A stretch of 64,000 nt of DNA from Lucinisca nassula (Eukaryota > Mollusca > Bivalvia > Lucinida > Lucinidae). The position numbers and the translations under genes are program-made. The stretch's first letter is position 1. Every line of letters starts with the position of its first letter. The notes below the pieces were generated by a model that was not told where the DNA came from, did not search any database, and worked only from the letters and a program-made list of their open reading frames with translations. Below are positions 13,901 through 28,900 of the stretch, in pieces. The stretch lies in the NCBI GenBank assembly GCA_963580285.1, contig OY757012.1, forward strand, positions 170,707,994 through 170,771,993, in the 5' to 3' direction.

Positions 13901-16900
13901 ACAGAAAAATAAATTTATCTTGTAAAGCTGATATTTAGCGGAAAGCTTTTTGCCAGCAATATATGACCACACATGTAATAACACATGGTTACAGGCCCCC
14001 GCCCATCGAGGCTTGAAGCAATATATGGGCTGCATGATGCTTCCACACAGAGCTGAAGCCGACCCACACAAGTACTGGTAAACCACTTAGGAGGATCTAA
14101 GCCTGCCCAGGCAAAGCGATGTGAGTGTTTGACCGTCCATGCTTATGAACCCTATTAGTTTCATTGGGTGGCAGGGCTTGAGATGTCATTTCATTTCAAT
14201 GTCGGGTAAAAGTCCCACAGAATTGGAAGCAGTGTCTCCAAAATGCCCTTTACAATGTCCAAGCAGTCAAGTTTCACAATGAATATCAACTGTATGTTTT
14301 TAACATAATAGATCCATTAATTTTCGCCACTTTGCAGGAACAAGTGTTCTAACTTGCCAGTTTCACAGAGAGCAGGCATGGAGGAGGTGGTTACAAAGAC
14401 ATGGCCTATCCACAAAGATGACTGAGACATTGCAACAGTAAGAAAAATTGATATTTGTTGTCCTGTTCAATATAATTTTTTTTTTTCAGTCTAGACAGAT
14501 AAGAAGAAACTTTGTTTTAGGAAAATGAAAAAAAAAAATGTGGTCTGGAACCCATAAACTCTGATTGTTGCTTTGTTTATAACATGTACAGTTGCGTTCA
14601 TGTGTATTGGATCAATGGCCTCCATCACTTATTTCACTATAAACTTAACTAACATTCATCATAAACTTAACTAACATTATTCTAGTAATACACAAACACA
14701 CACACTTGGAGGTTGGAGAATAGCCTTTGAATTAGGTTAGCTTTATAGCTTGTATATGGTTATTTATTTTTTATGACCCATTTTATAAATGAAGGTGCCA
14801 TTCCAAACACAGCATGGGACTTGAAGAAATAGATTAGGCTGCACTATGCTTCCACCCCACAGGAGTACTGGTAAACTGCTTAGAGGTTCTAAGCATGCTC
14901 AGGAAAGTGGTGCGAATCCAACCATCCATGCATATAAGCCCTATTGGTGTTATTTGGCACCAGGGCTTGAGATATCGTTTCATCTAAAAGCCTGGTATAG
15001 GTTCCACAGAATTGGAAGTAGTGCTTCCAAAATGACCCATTCATTGTTGACAGAGGCGTTAAACCTTAAATCAAAACAAACCTACAGGTCCAAACACACC
15101 AAAAAAAACTTACTTTCCAGTGGAGATATTTAAGTATTCCAAAAGTTTCTAACAGTTAACATGAAAACAGGCGTATGATAGCATCATATAGAAACAAAAT
15201 GTCACAAATCAAATGATAGCCAATATTTTGACAAAACAAATGGACAAAATTGACAATACATGTTGTTTGCAATTTCTATTTATAGTTTTTTCATCCACGA
15301 TCTTTTACAGATTACGTAGCATAGCAAGCTCAGAAACAGAAGACAGTTTCAGAACTGAGGTGGAGAAACTGAAAACAGGCCAACAGTACCTGAACAACAT
15401 TTCTTTCCGAAATTGGATTGACAAGTACTGGCTAGCAGAAAGCAAAGTAAGCAGTTCTTAATCTTACTTCGTACCTTGTGTGTCCCTCCCGCCCATTGGG
15501 GCTTGAAAAATTGGAATGGACTGCATGATGCTTCCACACAGATCTTAAACCAACCACACTTGAATACTGGTAAACTGCTTAGAGGTGCTAAACCTGCCCA
15601 GGAAAATTGGTGAGAGTTTTCCAGCCATCTGTACAAACCCTTTTGGTTTTATTGGGCAGCTAGGCTTGAAATGTCATTTCATCTCATTGTAAGCAACGCC
15701 TCAAAAGTGACCTATACAGTGTTGATGAAAACAAACAAACTCTACCCTGTTTGATAGGCTGTTAAGGTATTCCCTACAGATGTCTGAATGTGCACTGAGC
15801 TGCTTAATGGCTTACGTATAATATGCTTACCAAGCCCATCTAATGTAAGGTTCTAGTTAAGTTAGAATGTGTTGAAAAGAGAAACGACTAAGTTATAATC
15901 CTAAGTATCAGAACAGACAGGCCTAAGCAAACAGTGCAGACCCAGATCAAACTGCTCCTGACTGTTTGCCATTTTGTCTGTACCTTTTGGAAATCTTGAT
16001 TTACATGGCCCTGCATTCAGTTTTGTTTCAGTTATTAATTTTGTATTTATATATCCACTGCCAGGGGTCCATCAGGACTCAAATGGCATTTATAGTAACA
16101 GCACAATTTGGGAGGCAATACCTGGCAGGTTGTAACCAAAACCGTGTTATAATGAGTAGAGTACAAGAGGGACATAATTGAATTATTCTTCAATGCATTT
16201 ATTAGTTCACCATGGCCAAAGGCTCATGTGAGATTTTGATATGCCAATGCTCGCTCGTCAGTCTCCAATTTCAAACAAGATTATCTCTGATACTATTTGG
16301 CCACTGTTGATCAATTTTCATGTGAAGTATAATCAGCTAGAGGGAAAGGCTGCATAAGGTTTCCCAGCTGATCGGATTGGAATTAAGGTTGCAATGGCAA
16401 TATATAGCTCCCATAGACTTACAATGAGGAAAAAAAAATATCTGCAACCACTAGGTTCAGAGTTAAGATATGTAGCAACGCCAAATGGTCCCCTGCATTA
16501 ATTCTACCATTCATACCTATTGGGTCTAAATTAGCCAAGCCCCGGGCCCTAAGCTCATATTGACTTCTAATAAAAAAAAAAAGCTTCTAAAATCTTCTCT
16601 GAAACCATGAAGCACATAGCCAAGGCCATCCATAAATTATTTTTCTTTTGCTGTGCCCCTACCCATCAATCTCAGAATGGGTTGGTAGGTAGTATATTTC
16701 TTTTCAGATCTGATATGATATTGGACCGTTAAAGCACCAATCTACCTTAGCAAACAACATTTTGAAACATTTTTCTGATTTTCTCTGAAAAATAAGAAAA
16801 AAAAATTATAATGTTGTGTCTGCAAATTGGGTTGGCTCTATAAGGAACAGGAAATCCTTTACTATAAATATATTTTAATTGGTCTCTTGTAGCAACGTTA

Positions 16901-19900
16901 ATTGGTCACCTACATTAATCCTACCAACCATGTCCCTAGGATCTAAATTAGCTACTGTCCTGGGCACATTTTCTCATAAATAGAAGTAAAGGCAATGATC
17001 AGGAATCGATACAATTAACCCACAGCTCCCATCAGAGACAGCACAGGGAAAGAAACACAAACAAGAAGCAAACAGAGCCGAATGCAAACATCAACAGTGG
17101 AAAGCCAAAAGGACAGTCACTTTCCCACAAAATGGCCAATCGGCTATCCAAAGAAAAATAACACAAGCGACACAAACACCCAAAGACGAACCTTAAAAAT
17201 AAACCCCGACAGAAAAGCGGCTTGCCCCCGCCAATCGGGGGTTGAAGAAATAGATGGGCTGCACGATGCTTCCACGCTGAGCTGAAACCAACCGCACATG
17301 AGTACTGGTAAACTGTTTAGAGGATCTTAGCCTGCCCAGGCAAAGCAGTGTGAGTCGGTCCATCCATGCTTGTAAACCCTATTGGTTTCACTGGGCGACA
17401 GGGCTTGAGATGTCATTTAATCTCAATGTCAGGTAAAAGTCCCACAAAATTGTCCACAACACTGTATACAGTGTTGACGGGGAGGTTTAAACGCAAATAA
17501 AACAAACAAACAGAAAAACGGCCTTGGATCGGCCAGCGTAACAAATTCCATTTTGGGGGGGTTTAGATAGATTTAACATGGCCACAATCCTCGCCATTAC
17601 TTCCATCACGATTTAGACAAATAATTTGTTCAGTCCGCATGAATGCCTCCTAACTCATCAGTGCAAAATCTCCGTTAACACAAAAAATAAAACAACCACA
17701 GAGATGAAACAAGGGTGAGGACTCGACAGCAGGAAACCACTGAAATGCTGGAGCAAAAGAAAACCAACAGTTAGACTCTGATGGGCCCGACCAGGCACCA
17801 ACCAACATTACATAGAATTAGATTCCTTCTAATTCTAAGTAAGTCTTTACGCTGGAACCATCATAGAATCTGAGGCCTGACCCACTGGCATGCTAGACTT
17901 CAAAAATCTTCTGAAACTATAAGGCCCATAGGTAGGATATATAGTATATTGCTCTTTATTTAATGGTCCTCAGGTGAGCGTATGCTCATTGAGCCTCTTG
18001 TTTCAGCGTTGGGTGGCTTGTTTCTCCAGTTTACCGGTCAGAATAACGACAACAAATGGTCTTGAAGCTCAGAACAGAGTGTTGAAAGAAAAGTACCTCC
18101 ATCAGAATACTCTCAGAACATTGTCTTCTGTGCTTACTGTCATGGTGGAGCAATTCATCCCAGAAAATCTAGAAAGGTAAACATTTTTGTAAGCACTCAT
18201 TGTGAAGCAGTGCAGGGCTTATGGTTGGGACTGTGGGAACAAATAGATTTATTCTGACCAAAATTGCATGTTTGATATAGATGCGATGAAAACAGTTGTT
18301 AAGTTTCGACAGCCTTGACGCGGGCCTCGGTAGCTCAGTCGGCAACATTGTTTCGTGGAGCTTGATCATGAAATCTATTCTACGGTCATATTCTCCCTTC
18401 TGCTGATTCAAGGAGGGCAGTTGGCAGTTTCTGGCAAAAGAATGTTCTCTGTACTGGCTAACTGCTTACGCATAAGCCTGCCCAGGAAAAATGTGGACAG
18501 GTAAACTGACCGGCTCAAAAATGACCTAAAATAATGTTGACTGGGCCGTTAAACTCCAATACAAACAAACAAACAAAGCATTGGCATCATTATCATGGGC
18601 ATAGGTGCCAAAATAAACCATTTTTAGCTCACCGTCACGAAGTGACGAGGTGAGCTTTTGGGATCACTTTTTGTCCGTCGTGCGTGCGTGCGTCCGTCCG
18701 TGCGTGCGTGCGTGCGTGCGTGCGTGCGTAAACAATTTCTTTAAACGACATCTCCTAAACCTCTGATCGGATTTTGACCAAACTGCACAGGAATGATCCT
18801 TAGGTGGTCCCCTTTCAAAGTTGTTCAAATGGTTCCGGTCCGTTGCACATCTAGGTCACAGGAGCCAAAAATAGATTTTTTTCACCAAAAACTTAAAAAA
18901 ATCTTCTTCTCTGAAACCACAAGGCCCAGGTCTTTGATATTTGGTATGAAGCTTCATCTAGTGGACCCCTACCAAGATTGTTCAAATTATAATGCTGGGG
19001 CCAAAAATGCCCCCGCCCCGGGGCCCTTTGGTTTTACATAGGCTTATATAGGGAAAATCTTTAAAAATCTTCTTCTCTGAAACCGCAAGGCCCAGGACTT
19101 TGATATTTGGTATGAAGCTTCATCTAGTGGACCCCTACCAAGATTGTTCAAATTTCAGTGCTTGGACAAAAAATGCCCCCGCCATGGGGCCCTTTGGTTT
19201 TACATTGGCTTATATAGGGAAAATCTTTAAAAATCTTCTTCTCTGTAATCACAAAGCCCAGGTCTTTGATATTTGGTATGAAGCTTCATCTAGTGGACCC
19301 CTAACAAGATTGTTCAAATTATAATGCTGGGGCCAAAAATGCCCCCGCCCCGGGGCCCTTTGGTTTTACATAGGCTTGTATAGGGAAAATCTTTAAAAAT
19401 CTTCTTCTCTGAAACCACAAGGCCCAGGACTTTGATATTTGGTATGAAGCTTCATCTAGTGGACTCCTACCAAGATTGTTCAAATTTTAGTGCAGGGACA
19501 AAAAATGCCCCCGCCACGGGGCCCTTTGGTTTTACATTGGCTTATATAGGGAAAATCTTTAAAAATCTTCTTCTCTGAAACCACAAGGCCCAGGTCTTTG
19601 ATATTTCGTATGATGCTTCATCTAGTGGACCCCTACCAAGATTGTTCAAATTATAGTGCTGGGGCCAAAAATGCCCCCGCCCCGGGGCGCTTTGGTTTTA
19701 CATAGGCTTATAAAGGGAAAATCTTTAAAAATCTTCTTCTCTGAAACCACAAGGCCCAGGTCTTTGATATTTGGTATGAAGCTTCATCTGGTGGACCCCT
19801 ACCAAGATTGTTCAAATTATAGTGCTTGGGCCAAAAATGCCCCCGCCCCGGGGCCCTTTGGTTTTACATAGGCTTATATAGGGAAAATCTTTAAAAATTT

Positions 19901-22900
19901 TCTTCTCTGAAACCACAAGGCCCAGGACTTTGATATTTGGTATGAAGCTTCATCTAGTGGACCCCTACCAAGATTGTTCCAATTTTAGTGCTGGGACAAA
20001 AAATGCCCCCGCCACGGGGCCCTTTGGTTTTATATTGGCTTATATAGGGAAAATCTTTAAAAATCTTCTTCTTTGAAACGACAAGGCTCAGGTCTTTGAT
20101 ATTTGGTATGAAGCTTCATCTAGTGGACCTCTACCATTAGATTGTTCACATTATAGCCCCTGGGCCACAAATGCCCCCGCCCCGGGGCCCTTTGGTTTTA
20201 CATAGACTTATATAGAGATAATCTTTGAAAATCTTCTATGGTCCACCAAATATTAATTTGAGTTAAGCCCCTTTGAAAATTTCTTTAAACATTTTCTTTG
20301 TGGCTTACTTGTCGTGTAGGTAACATTTGATGTAGCCTAAACTTAATGTTTAGTTTGACTAGGATGATGTTATGGCACGCCAAATATGTATAGAAGTATA
20401 TCCCTTGAAAATTTTTAAACATTTAGTTTCTGGCTAACTCCTACAATTTAGATCCGTTAAGCTGAACCATGATATGTAGCTAGACCACAATATGGAGCAG
20501 TTCAGATTGTTTCAAGGTTACAGTGCAACAAATATTAACTTGTCACGGGCGTGAAATGACCCGCTTGTGGAGCTCTTTTTTAAAGCTGATTGGACTGTAC
20601 ATTGACAAATTGTAGTGTTACAGTATTTATAAGAGACAATACACTTTCATTACTCAGATGGATGTGTGTCCAACTAGTGATCCGGCGGTTGTAGATATGA
20701 TAACCTGCAGAGTCTGGAGAATTCTTTCCTAGATTTTGATCATGAAATCTTGTCTGGGCTCGATGAAATAGATGAGCTGCAAGATGCTACCACACCAAGC
20801 TGAAACTGACTGCACAAGAGGTGTAACGCAGAGCTGAAACCGACCTGCACAAGAGTACTGGTTAACTGCTTAAAGAATCTAAGCCTGCCCATGCAAAGCG
20901 GTGCGAGTCAGACGTCCATGCTTATAAACATTATTGGTTCCATTGGGCGGCAGGGCTTGAGATGTCATTTCATCTCAATGTCAGGTAAAAATCCCACAAA
21001 ATTGGAAGCAGCGTCTCTAAAATGAGCTATACAGTGTTGACGGGGACTTTAAACCTCTAATCAAACAAACAAACAAAACAAGAGGTGTAACATACCTGTC
21101 AACATTGTACATGTCATTTTTGTAGACATTGCGTCCAATTTTGTGGAATTTTTACCCAGCATTGAGATGAAATGACATCTCAAGCCCTGCCACCCAATGA
21201 TAGCAATATGGTTTATATGCATGGACGGTCTGACTAGCATCACTTTTTCTGGGCACGCTTGGTTACTCTTCAGTGGTTTACCAGTGCTCATGTGGGGTCT
21301 GTTTCAGCTCTGTATGAAAGCATCATGCAGGCCAAAATATTCTTCAAGCTCCAATGGACAGGAGACGCTTCCATCGAAGACACCAAAGGAAAACAAGCAC
21401 ATACCTAAATGCATGTCAATAATAAAAGCGTCACAATTGGAAGCCAAACAGACACTTTTCCTCAAACTGGCCAAGCAGCCACACACATGCAAAAAGGAAT
21501 CTTAACAATAAACAATGGGGGACCTTCACAATAAAAACCATGACAGAAGAATCTTATCATGTTAAAATGGTGTTAGGTGTTCTGACGGTCTGTTAATGCT
21601 CCAGTGTTGATTCATTCCCCCCAATAAAGGGGTGGTGACATTGTTTTTGGTGCGATCCTGTCAGTGTTAGTGTTTGCGCTGACAAGACGCCTCCTAGTGT
21701 GCAAGATATCTCATTAACGCTGCCCCAGCCCATCGGGGCTTGGAGAAATAGATCGACACGATGCTTCCACGCAGAGCTCATACCGACTGCACATGATTAC
21801 TGGTAATCCGTTTAGGTCTAAGCCTACCCAGGAAAATTCCTGCGAGTCGGCTTGTCCATACCTATAAACCCTATTGGTTTCATTGGGCGGCAAGGATTGA
21901 GATGTCATATCTTCTCCATGTCAGGTAAAAGTCCCACAAATTGTAAGCAACATCTCCCAAATGACATAAATTGTGTGGCGGGGATGTTAAACCTCAAATC
22001 ATACAAACAAAAATCTCTTTAACTACTGGGTGTATTTTGATCAACTTTGCATGGATATAACGTTGGGAGAGGATGAAGAATTGATTAAGTTTTTGTGACC
22101 TTGACCTTATTTTTAAGGTCAGAGTCATGCTAAATAGGTCAAATTTAGTTTTTTTGCAGTATCAATGAAATTTGCATGTATATAACATTGGGACATGATG
22201 AACTGATTAGGTTTTCGTTACCTTAACCTTCTTTTCAAGATCTTTGCAGTGCTGTTAAATTTTGCTTGTTTTGAAAGGGGTATGTTGTGGGTGGGTATCT
22301 GTTTTCTCAGAAAAGAAGTTTAATTATTCGTTAAACTCAAAACACTTCTTTTTTTGCAGGTATAAAGAAAAAAATGTAATGGCCCTAGTATCACATAAAA
22401 AGTACACAGAAGGGATCCCAACATTTCTTTGGAACAGACCTAAACCATTTGTTGAACACTGTCTCAAGAGGCTAGGACAGGAAAGTGTTGAATGGGTACA
22501 TAGTACTGATGAAGGATACTCCGTAAAGAGCCTGGAATCTGGTAACATTTATCTGGTGTGTATCAGTCAGTCGGTAAAGTGTTCCTGCCCAGACTGGAAA
22601 AAATTTCATTGGCCATGTAAACACCTTTTACATGTCATTATGACCGAGCCAGGACTTGGATGGGAATCTCTTCCACAAAGTTACAGAAGTAGCCCTTGGT
22701 TCAATTTACATACCAGCTTTAATGAGACAGGTGATAAAATTGATGAGGTACAAGAAAAACTTGTAGAAACTGATCAGCCTGTTGTACAAAATGTGATTGA
22801 ACAAGTCATTGAAGATGTAAATAGTGTGAACAAAATAGATGTAGAAGCTGAAATAGATGTTGAAGCCGGACAGCTTTCAGCTTCAAAACAAAGAAGGTTG

Positions 22901-25900
22901 TGTATTGAGAGCCTTAAGAGCATCCAAAACAATATTTATAATATTGATGATAATGTCATTTTGGGCCAAGCTTGTCATAAGTTAGCTGATGTGGCGAGAA
23001 TGCTTGAAGAGAAGGTTCCAAAACTAGCCAATCTGCCTCTTTGGATAAAGAGACGTAAAAAAGGCATCAACAAATCCAGTATTGGTTTGAAGCCATCCAC
23101 AGCCAGAAAAAGAAGAACTGCCCAGTCCACTTCAAAGTCTGACAAAACAGGAGCCAATGTGGATGTTGAGGCTGTCAAAGAGAATGTGCAACCAACCAAT
23201 GAATATTTGAAAGGTAGTTCATTCTGCATGCTTGCAACTTTACAGAATTTTTGCATATGTAAGATTTTTTTTTAGCTCAACAGAGCCAAAAGCTCAAGGG
23301 TAGTTTATAGTATAGTCATTGGTCGGTCATCGTCTGCGTATTGTGTTGTTAACATTTTAAACGACATATCTTATACTACTCTGCCAGTAGAAGCCAATTG
23401 GCTATCCAAAACAAAATAATATAAGTAATAAACTCTCAAAGACAAACCATAACAAAAATAAACCACGACAGAAAAACTGCCTTGGAACGGTCATGGAAAC
23501 AAATTCCACTGTGCTTAAATCGGGCTTAAATCGATTTTACGTGGCCACAATCCTCACCCTTCCGTCGCAATTTAGACAAATAATTTGTTAGTCCGCATGA
23601 AGGCCTCCGAACTCATCAGTGCAATATCTCCATGAACACAAGAAAGCAAATGATCACAGAGATGAAACAACGGTGAGGACTGGACAGTAAGAAACCACTG
23701 AAATGTTGGAGCAAAAGAAAACCAATGTTGAGGAAAAAAAAATGAACACATAAAAAAAAAATATTTTTCCATCGTTCAGTTGCCGTTTCAATGGTACTTG
23801 CTTTTAATTCGAGAAAAATAATCTTAAATGGTTCAGTATATGTAGGATGGGAATTCTCACCCTCCTCCCTGGTTGAAATTCAGACCCCTTGGTTGAGATT
23901 TCCCTTACCTGCATAAACAGTCAAGATTTATAGGTTATTGACTTTATATTGTGAAATATTCGGCTCAAGTTCATATGGCGACGGCTGTACGAGCTGGCAA
24001 GTGCGTCTTCGCCATATGAAGGAGTGCCGAATATTTCACAAAATAAAGTCAATAATCTTTTTATTATATACCCAAAACTTGAACTGTGTACTAGAATTCA
24101 GGATTACCTGGTATGGAAAGCAGAATGTAAAATCAGATTATATATCAGTTTGAAATGGAAAACAATGAAGGTTGTTAAGTGTCTTCCTACACTTTGAAAA
24201 ACCACGCCCAACGGCCCCTAAGTGAAGACGACGTTAACATTGGTGGATGTGACATAGAAGTGTCACGAGATATTCGCAGATATACTTCAAGGGTCTTGCC
24301 CCGAAAAGAATATCTGCAAATATTGAGTGACAGTTCTATATCTGTTTTGTATCATGGCCAACCAATCAGTTTAAATTGGTTTTAAATGAGCATGCAATAG
24401 TCATCCAATGGTGTTTCTCTCTTTGAATTTGAGCCAGCAATCAGTGATCTTGTTTCTCTGCTTTAATCAAAACAAATTACACCCATAATCTGATTTGGCA
24501 TATTCATGGTTTACTGTTAAATGAAAATAAACACTAGATAACTTAAAAAAAAGAAAGAAAAGTAGGCAACAATACAAATGTCTTAATAATAACTCGGTGT
24601 TTTTTGTATACAGGGATAGGGATCAAGGGTCCAGGATCAACAGTGATGTCACCTAGTGAACATGAATTGAAAATATTTGATCACTGGGTCTTTCTCCTAC
24701 AATGTTACTGCAGGTCATACAACTCTTGTAAAGAATTGTTTTTGTTAGTATTTTTAGCTCACCTGAGCACGAAGTGCTCATGGTGAGCTATTGTGATCAG
24801 TCATTGTCCGTCGTGCGGCGTCAACAATTTGCTTTAAATGCTAACTCCTCCTTAACCCTTGAGCCAATTTCAATAAAACTTTATAGGAATATTGCTTAGG
24901 TGACCCCCTACAAAAATAGCTAAAATCGTTCCAATCCGCTGAACAAGATGGCCTCCAGAGCTAAAAATAGAAAAATCTTTAAACGACAACTCCTCCTGTA
25001 CCTTAAGGCGAATTTCATTTAAACTTTATAGGAGTGTTGCTTAGGTAACCCTCTTCCAAAATAGCTAAAATGCTTCCGCTCCGGTGAACAAAATGGCTGC
25101 CAGAGCTAAAAATAGAAAATTCTTTAAACGACAACTCCTCCTGTACCCTTGGGCCAAATTAATTCAAACTTCATAGGAATGTTGCTTAGATGACCCTCTA
25201 CTAAAATAGCTAAAACGGTATTGCTCTGATGAGCAAAATGGCCGCCATAGCTAAAAATAGAAAAACATTGTAAATTTGCTTCAAACACAAACTCCTCAAC
25301 TCTTGGGCCAATTTGATTCAAACTTCACAGAAATGTTGCCCAAATGACTCCCTACCAAAATAGCTAAAATCGTTGTGCTCTGACAAAACAAGATGGCCGC
25401 CAGAGCTAAAAACAGAAAAAATCTTTAAACGACAATTCCTCCTGTACCCTTGGGCCAATTTTATTCAAACTTCATAGGAATGTTGCTTAGGTGACCATCT
25501 ACCAAAATAGCTGAAAAGATTCTGCTCTGATGAGCAAAATGGCCGCCATAGCTAAAAATAGAAAAACATCGTAAATTTGCTTCAAACACGAACTCCTCCT
25601 TAACCCTTGGGCCAATTTGATTCAAACTTCACAGGAATGTTATGTAGGTGATTCCCTAAAGAAATAGCTAAAATCATCCCGCCCTGACTAACAAGACGGC
25701 CGCCAGATGTAAAAATAGAAAAAAATCTTCAAGCGACTACTCCTCCTTTACCCTTGGGCCAATTTCATTCAAACTTCATAGGAATGTTGCTTAGATGACC
25801 CACTACCAAAATAGCTAAAAAGTTTTCGCTCTGATGAGCAAAATGGCCGCCATAGCTAAAAACAGAAAAACTTTGTAAATTTACGTCAAAACGCTAACTC

Positions 25901-28900
25901 CTTCTCAACCCTTGGGCCAATTTGATTCAAACTTCTCAGGAATGTTAGTTAGGTGACTCCCTACCAAAATAGCTAAAATCGTTCAACGCGGCGAACAAGA
26001 TGGCCGCCAGAGCTAAAAATAGAAAAAATCTTCAAACGACAACTTCTTACCCCTTGGGTCAATTTGATTCAAACTTCACAGGAATATTATGTCGTTGACT
26101 CCCTACCAAGCTAAAATTGTTCCGCTCTGACTAAAAAGATGGCAGCCAGAGCTAAGAATAGAAAAATTCTTCAAACAACAATTCCTCCTTATCCCTTGGG
26201 CCAATTTGATTCAAACTTCACAGGAATATTATGTCGTTGACCCTCTACCATATTAGCTAAAATCATCCTGCTCTGACAAACAAAATGGCCACCAAAGCTA
26301 AAAACAGAAAATATTGTAAATTTGCTTCAAACTTCACAGGAATGTTGCCCAGGTGACTCCCTACCAAAATAGTTAAAATCATTCCACTCTGATAAACAAG
26401 ATGGCCACCAGGGCTAAAAATAGAAAAAAAATATTCAAACGACCGCACTGGGGCCGACCAGTTAAATACATGGGCTTGTATAGGGAAATCCTTTAAAAAT
26501 CTTCTTCTCTGAAACCGTAGGGCCCAGGTCTTTGATATTTGGTATGAAGCTTCATCTAGTGGACCTCTACCAAGATTATTCAAATTGTAGCCCTGGGGCC
26601 AAAAATGCCCCTGCCACAGGGCCCACTGGTTTTACATAGGCTTATATAGGGAAAACCTTAAAAAATCTTCTTGTCTGATATCAGAAGGCTCAGGTCTTTG
26701 ATATGTGGTATGAAGCTTCACCTAGTGAACCTCTACTAAGATTGATCAAATTATAGCCCTGGGGCTAAATATACACCAGCGCCGGGGTCTACCAAGAGTT
26801 TTCAAATCATAGAGTTGGGGCCAAAAATTGCCCCACCCTGGGACACACATGTACATATCTTAACTCAGGTGAGCGAAATAGGACCATCATGGTCCTCTTG
26901 TTAATGTTCTTGCTTATTTTCTTCAGCAGTAAGAGAAATTTGGCTGAATTCAAGCATTGGCAATCAAGGAGGTGATCTGATTGGTAGAATTGGGCCATAC
27001 ACGATTACCAGTAATTCGGTGAAGTGCATGGAGTCAACACTATCAGATGAGGTTAATATTTTTTTTCTTGTTTTAGCTCACCAGAACTTAAAGAATGGCA
27101 AGGCCTGTTGTCTGTCTGTTGTTTTATGTGAATAAGAAGAAATAAGTAAGGGCTCTTAATGAGGCTAAGAGAATGCAAATGGGATATATTCAAATATTTC
27201 CTGGGCAGGCTAATACGTAAGCGGTTAACCAGTAATACATTGCACATTCTTTCGCCAGAAACTGACAACTGCCCTTCTTGAATCAGCGGAAGGAAGAGAA
27301 TGACCGTAGAAAAGATTTCATGATCATTCTCCACGAAAGAATGTTGCCGACCCCAGCAGGTATCGAAGCCATATCCTCCTGATCAACAGTCAGACGCGCA
27401 TCCGACAGAGCTACCGAGGCCGGTTCAATCAGGGTTGAGAAAGTTTAGGTTTAATCCTGTTTTCAGCATTGTGAGCTTTGGCATGATGCATATAAAGTAT
27501 CATTTATTATTGTCCATTTGAAGTTTAAACATGCCTTAATTAAATGGGTAGCTACAACTAAGCACGAAGAAAGTAATCTCCATTGATATTGGAAGGGTAA
27601 ACCCATTTATTTTTTAGCTCACCCACTACAAGGTGAGCTTTTGGGATCACTTTTTGTTCGTCGTGCGTGCGTGCATCCGTGCGTGCGTCCGTAAACTTTT
27701 TCTTCAAACGACATCTCCTCCTAAACCACTGAGCAGATTTTGACCAAACTTCACAGGAATGATCCTTAGGTGGTCCCCTTTCAAAGTTGTTCAAATGGTT
27801 CCGGTCGGTTGGACATATAGGTCACAGGAGCCAAAAATAGATTTTTTTCACCGAAACTTAAAAAATCTTCTTCTCTGAAACTGCAAGGCCCAGGTCTTTG
27901 ATATTTGGTATGAAGCTTCATCTAGTGGACCCCTACCAAGATTGTTCAAATTATAGTGCTGGGGCCAAAAATGCCCCCGCCCCGGGGCCCTTTGGTTTTA
28001 CATGGGCTTATATAGGGAAAATCTTTAAAAATCTTCTTCTCTGAAACTGCAAGGCCCAGGTCTTTGATATTTGGTATGAATCTTTATAGCCCCGCTTTGA
28101 AAAAGTGGGGCTATATTGGATTTGCCATGTCCTTCTGTCATTCCGTGATTCCGTTAATTTGTGTTGGCTCCATAACTTTGTATCTGCTTAACATATTTTC
28201 ATGAAACTTCACACAAATGTTAAACACCATAAGACAATGTGCAGAGCGAAGGAATTATAACTGTGGATTGCCTACTTTTGGAGTTATTGCCCTTTGAACA
28301 TTTTCCGTAATTCCGTAATTCCGTGATTCCGTTAATTTGTGTTGGCTCCATAACTTTGTATCTGCTTAACATATTTTCATGAAACTTCACACAAATGTTA
28401 AACACCATAAGACAATGTGCAGAGCGAAGGAATTATAACTGTGGATTGCCTACTTTTGGAGTTATTGCCCTTTGAACATTGAAAAATGGCAATTTTAATT
28501 GTGTCCGCTTCATAACTCGAAAACCGTTTGAGATATTTTTAGGAAACTTCACACAAATGTTAAGCACTATGAGACGATGTGCAGAGCGCAGGAACCATAA
28601 CTCTGCATTGCGTATTTTTGGAGTTATTGCCCTTTGAACATTGAAAAATGGCAATTTTAACAGTGTCCGCTTCATAACTCGAAAACCGTTTGAGATAATT
28701 TCATGAAACTTCACACAAATGTTAAGCACTATGAGACAATGTGCAGAGCGCAAGAACCATAACTCTGGTTTTCGTATTTTCTGTGTGTCTGTCTGTGTGT
28801 CTGTCTGTGTCTGTTAACAATTTTCTTGTCCGCTCCATAACTTTAAAACCCATTCACATATTTTCATGAAACTTCACACAAACATTAAACACCATGAGAT

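Noticed and set aside
18793..19871. Repeated plus-strand ORFs with a common peptide
   Set aside because: They come from translating the 166-bp HINE-A core in one frame; the same happens at 29.9 and 58.0 kb.
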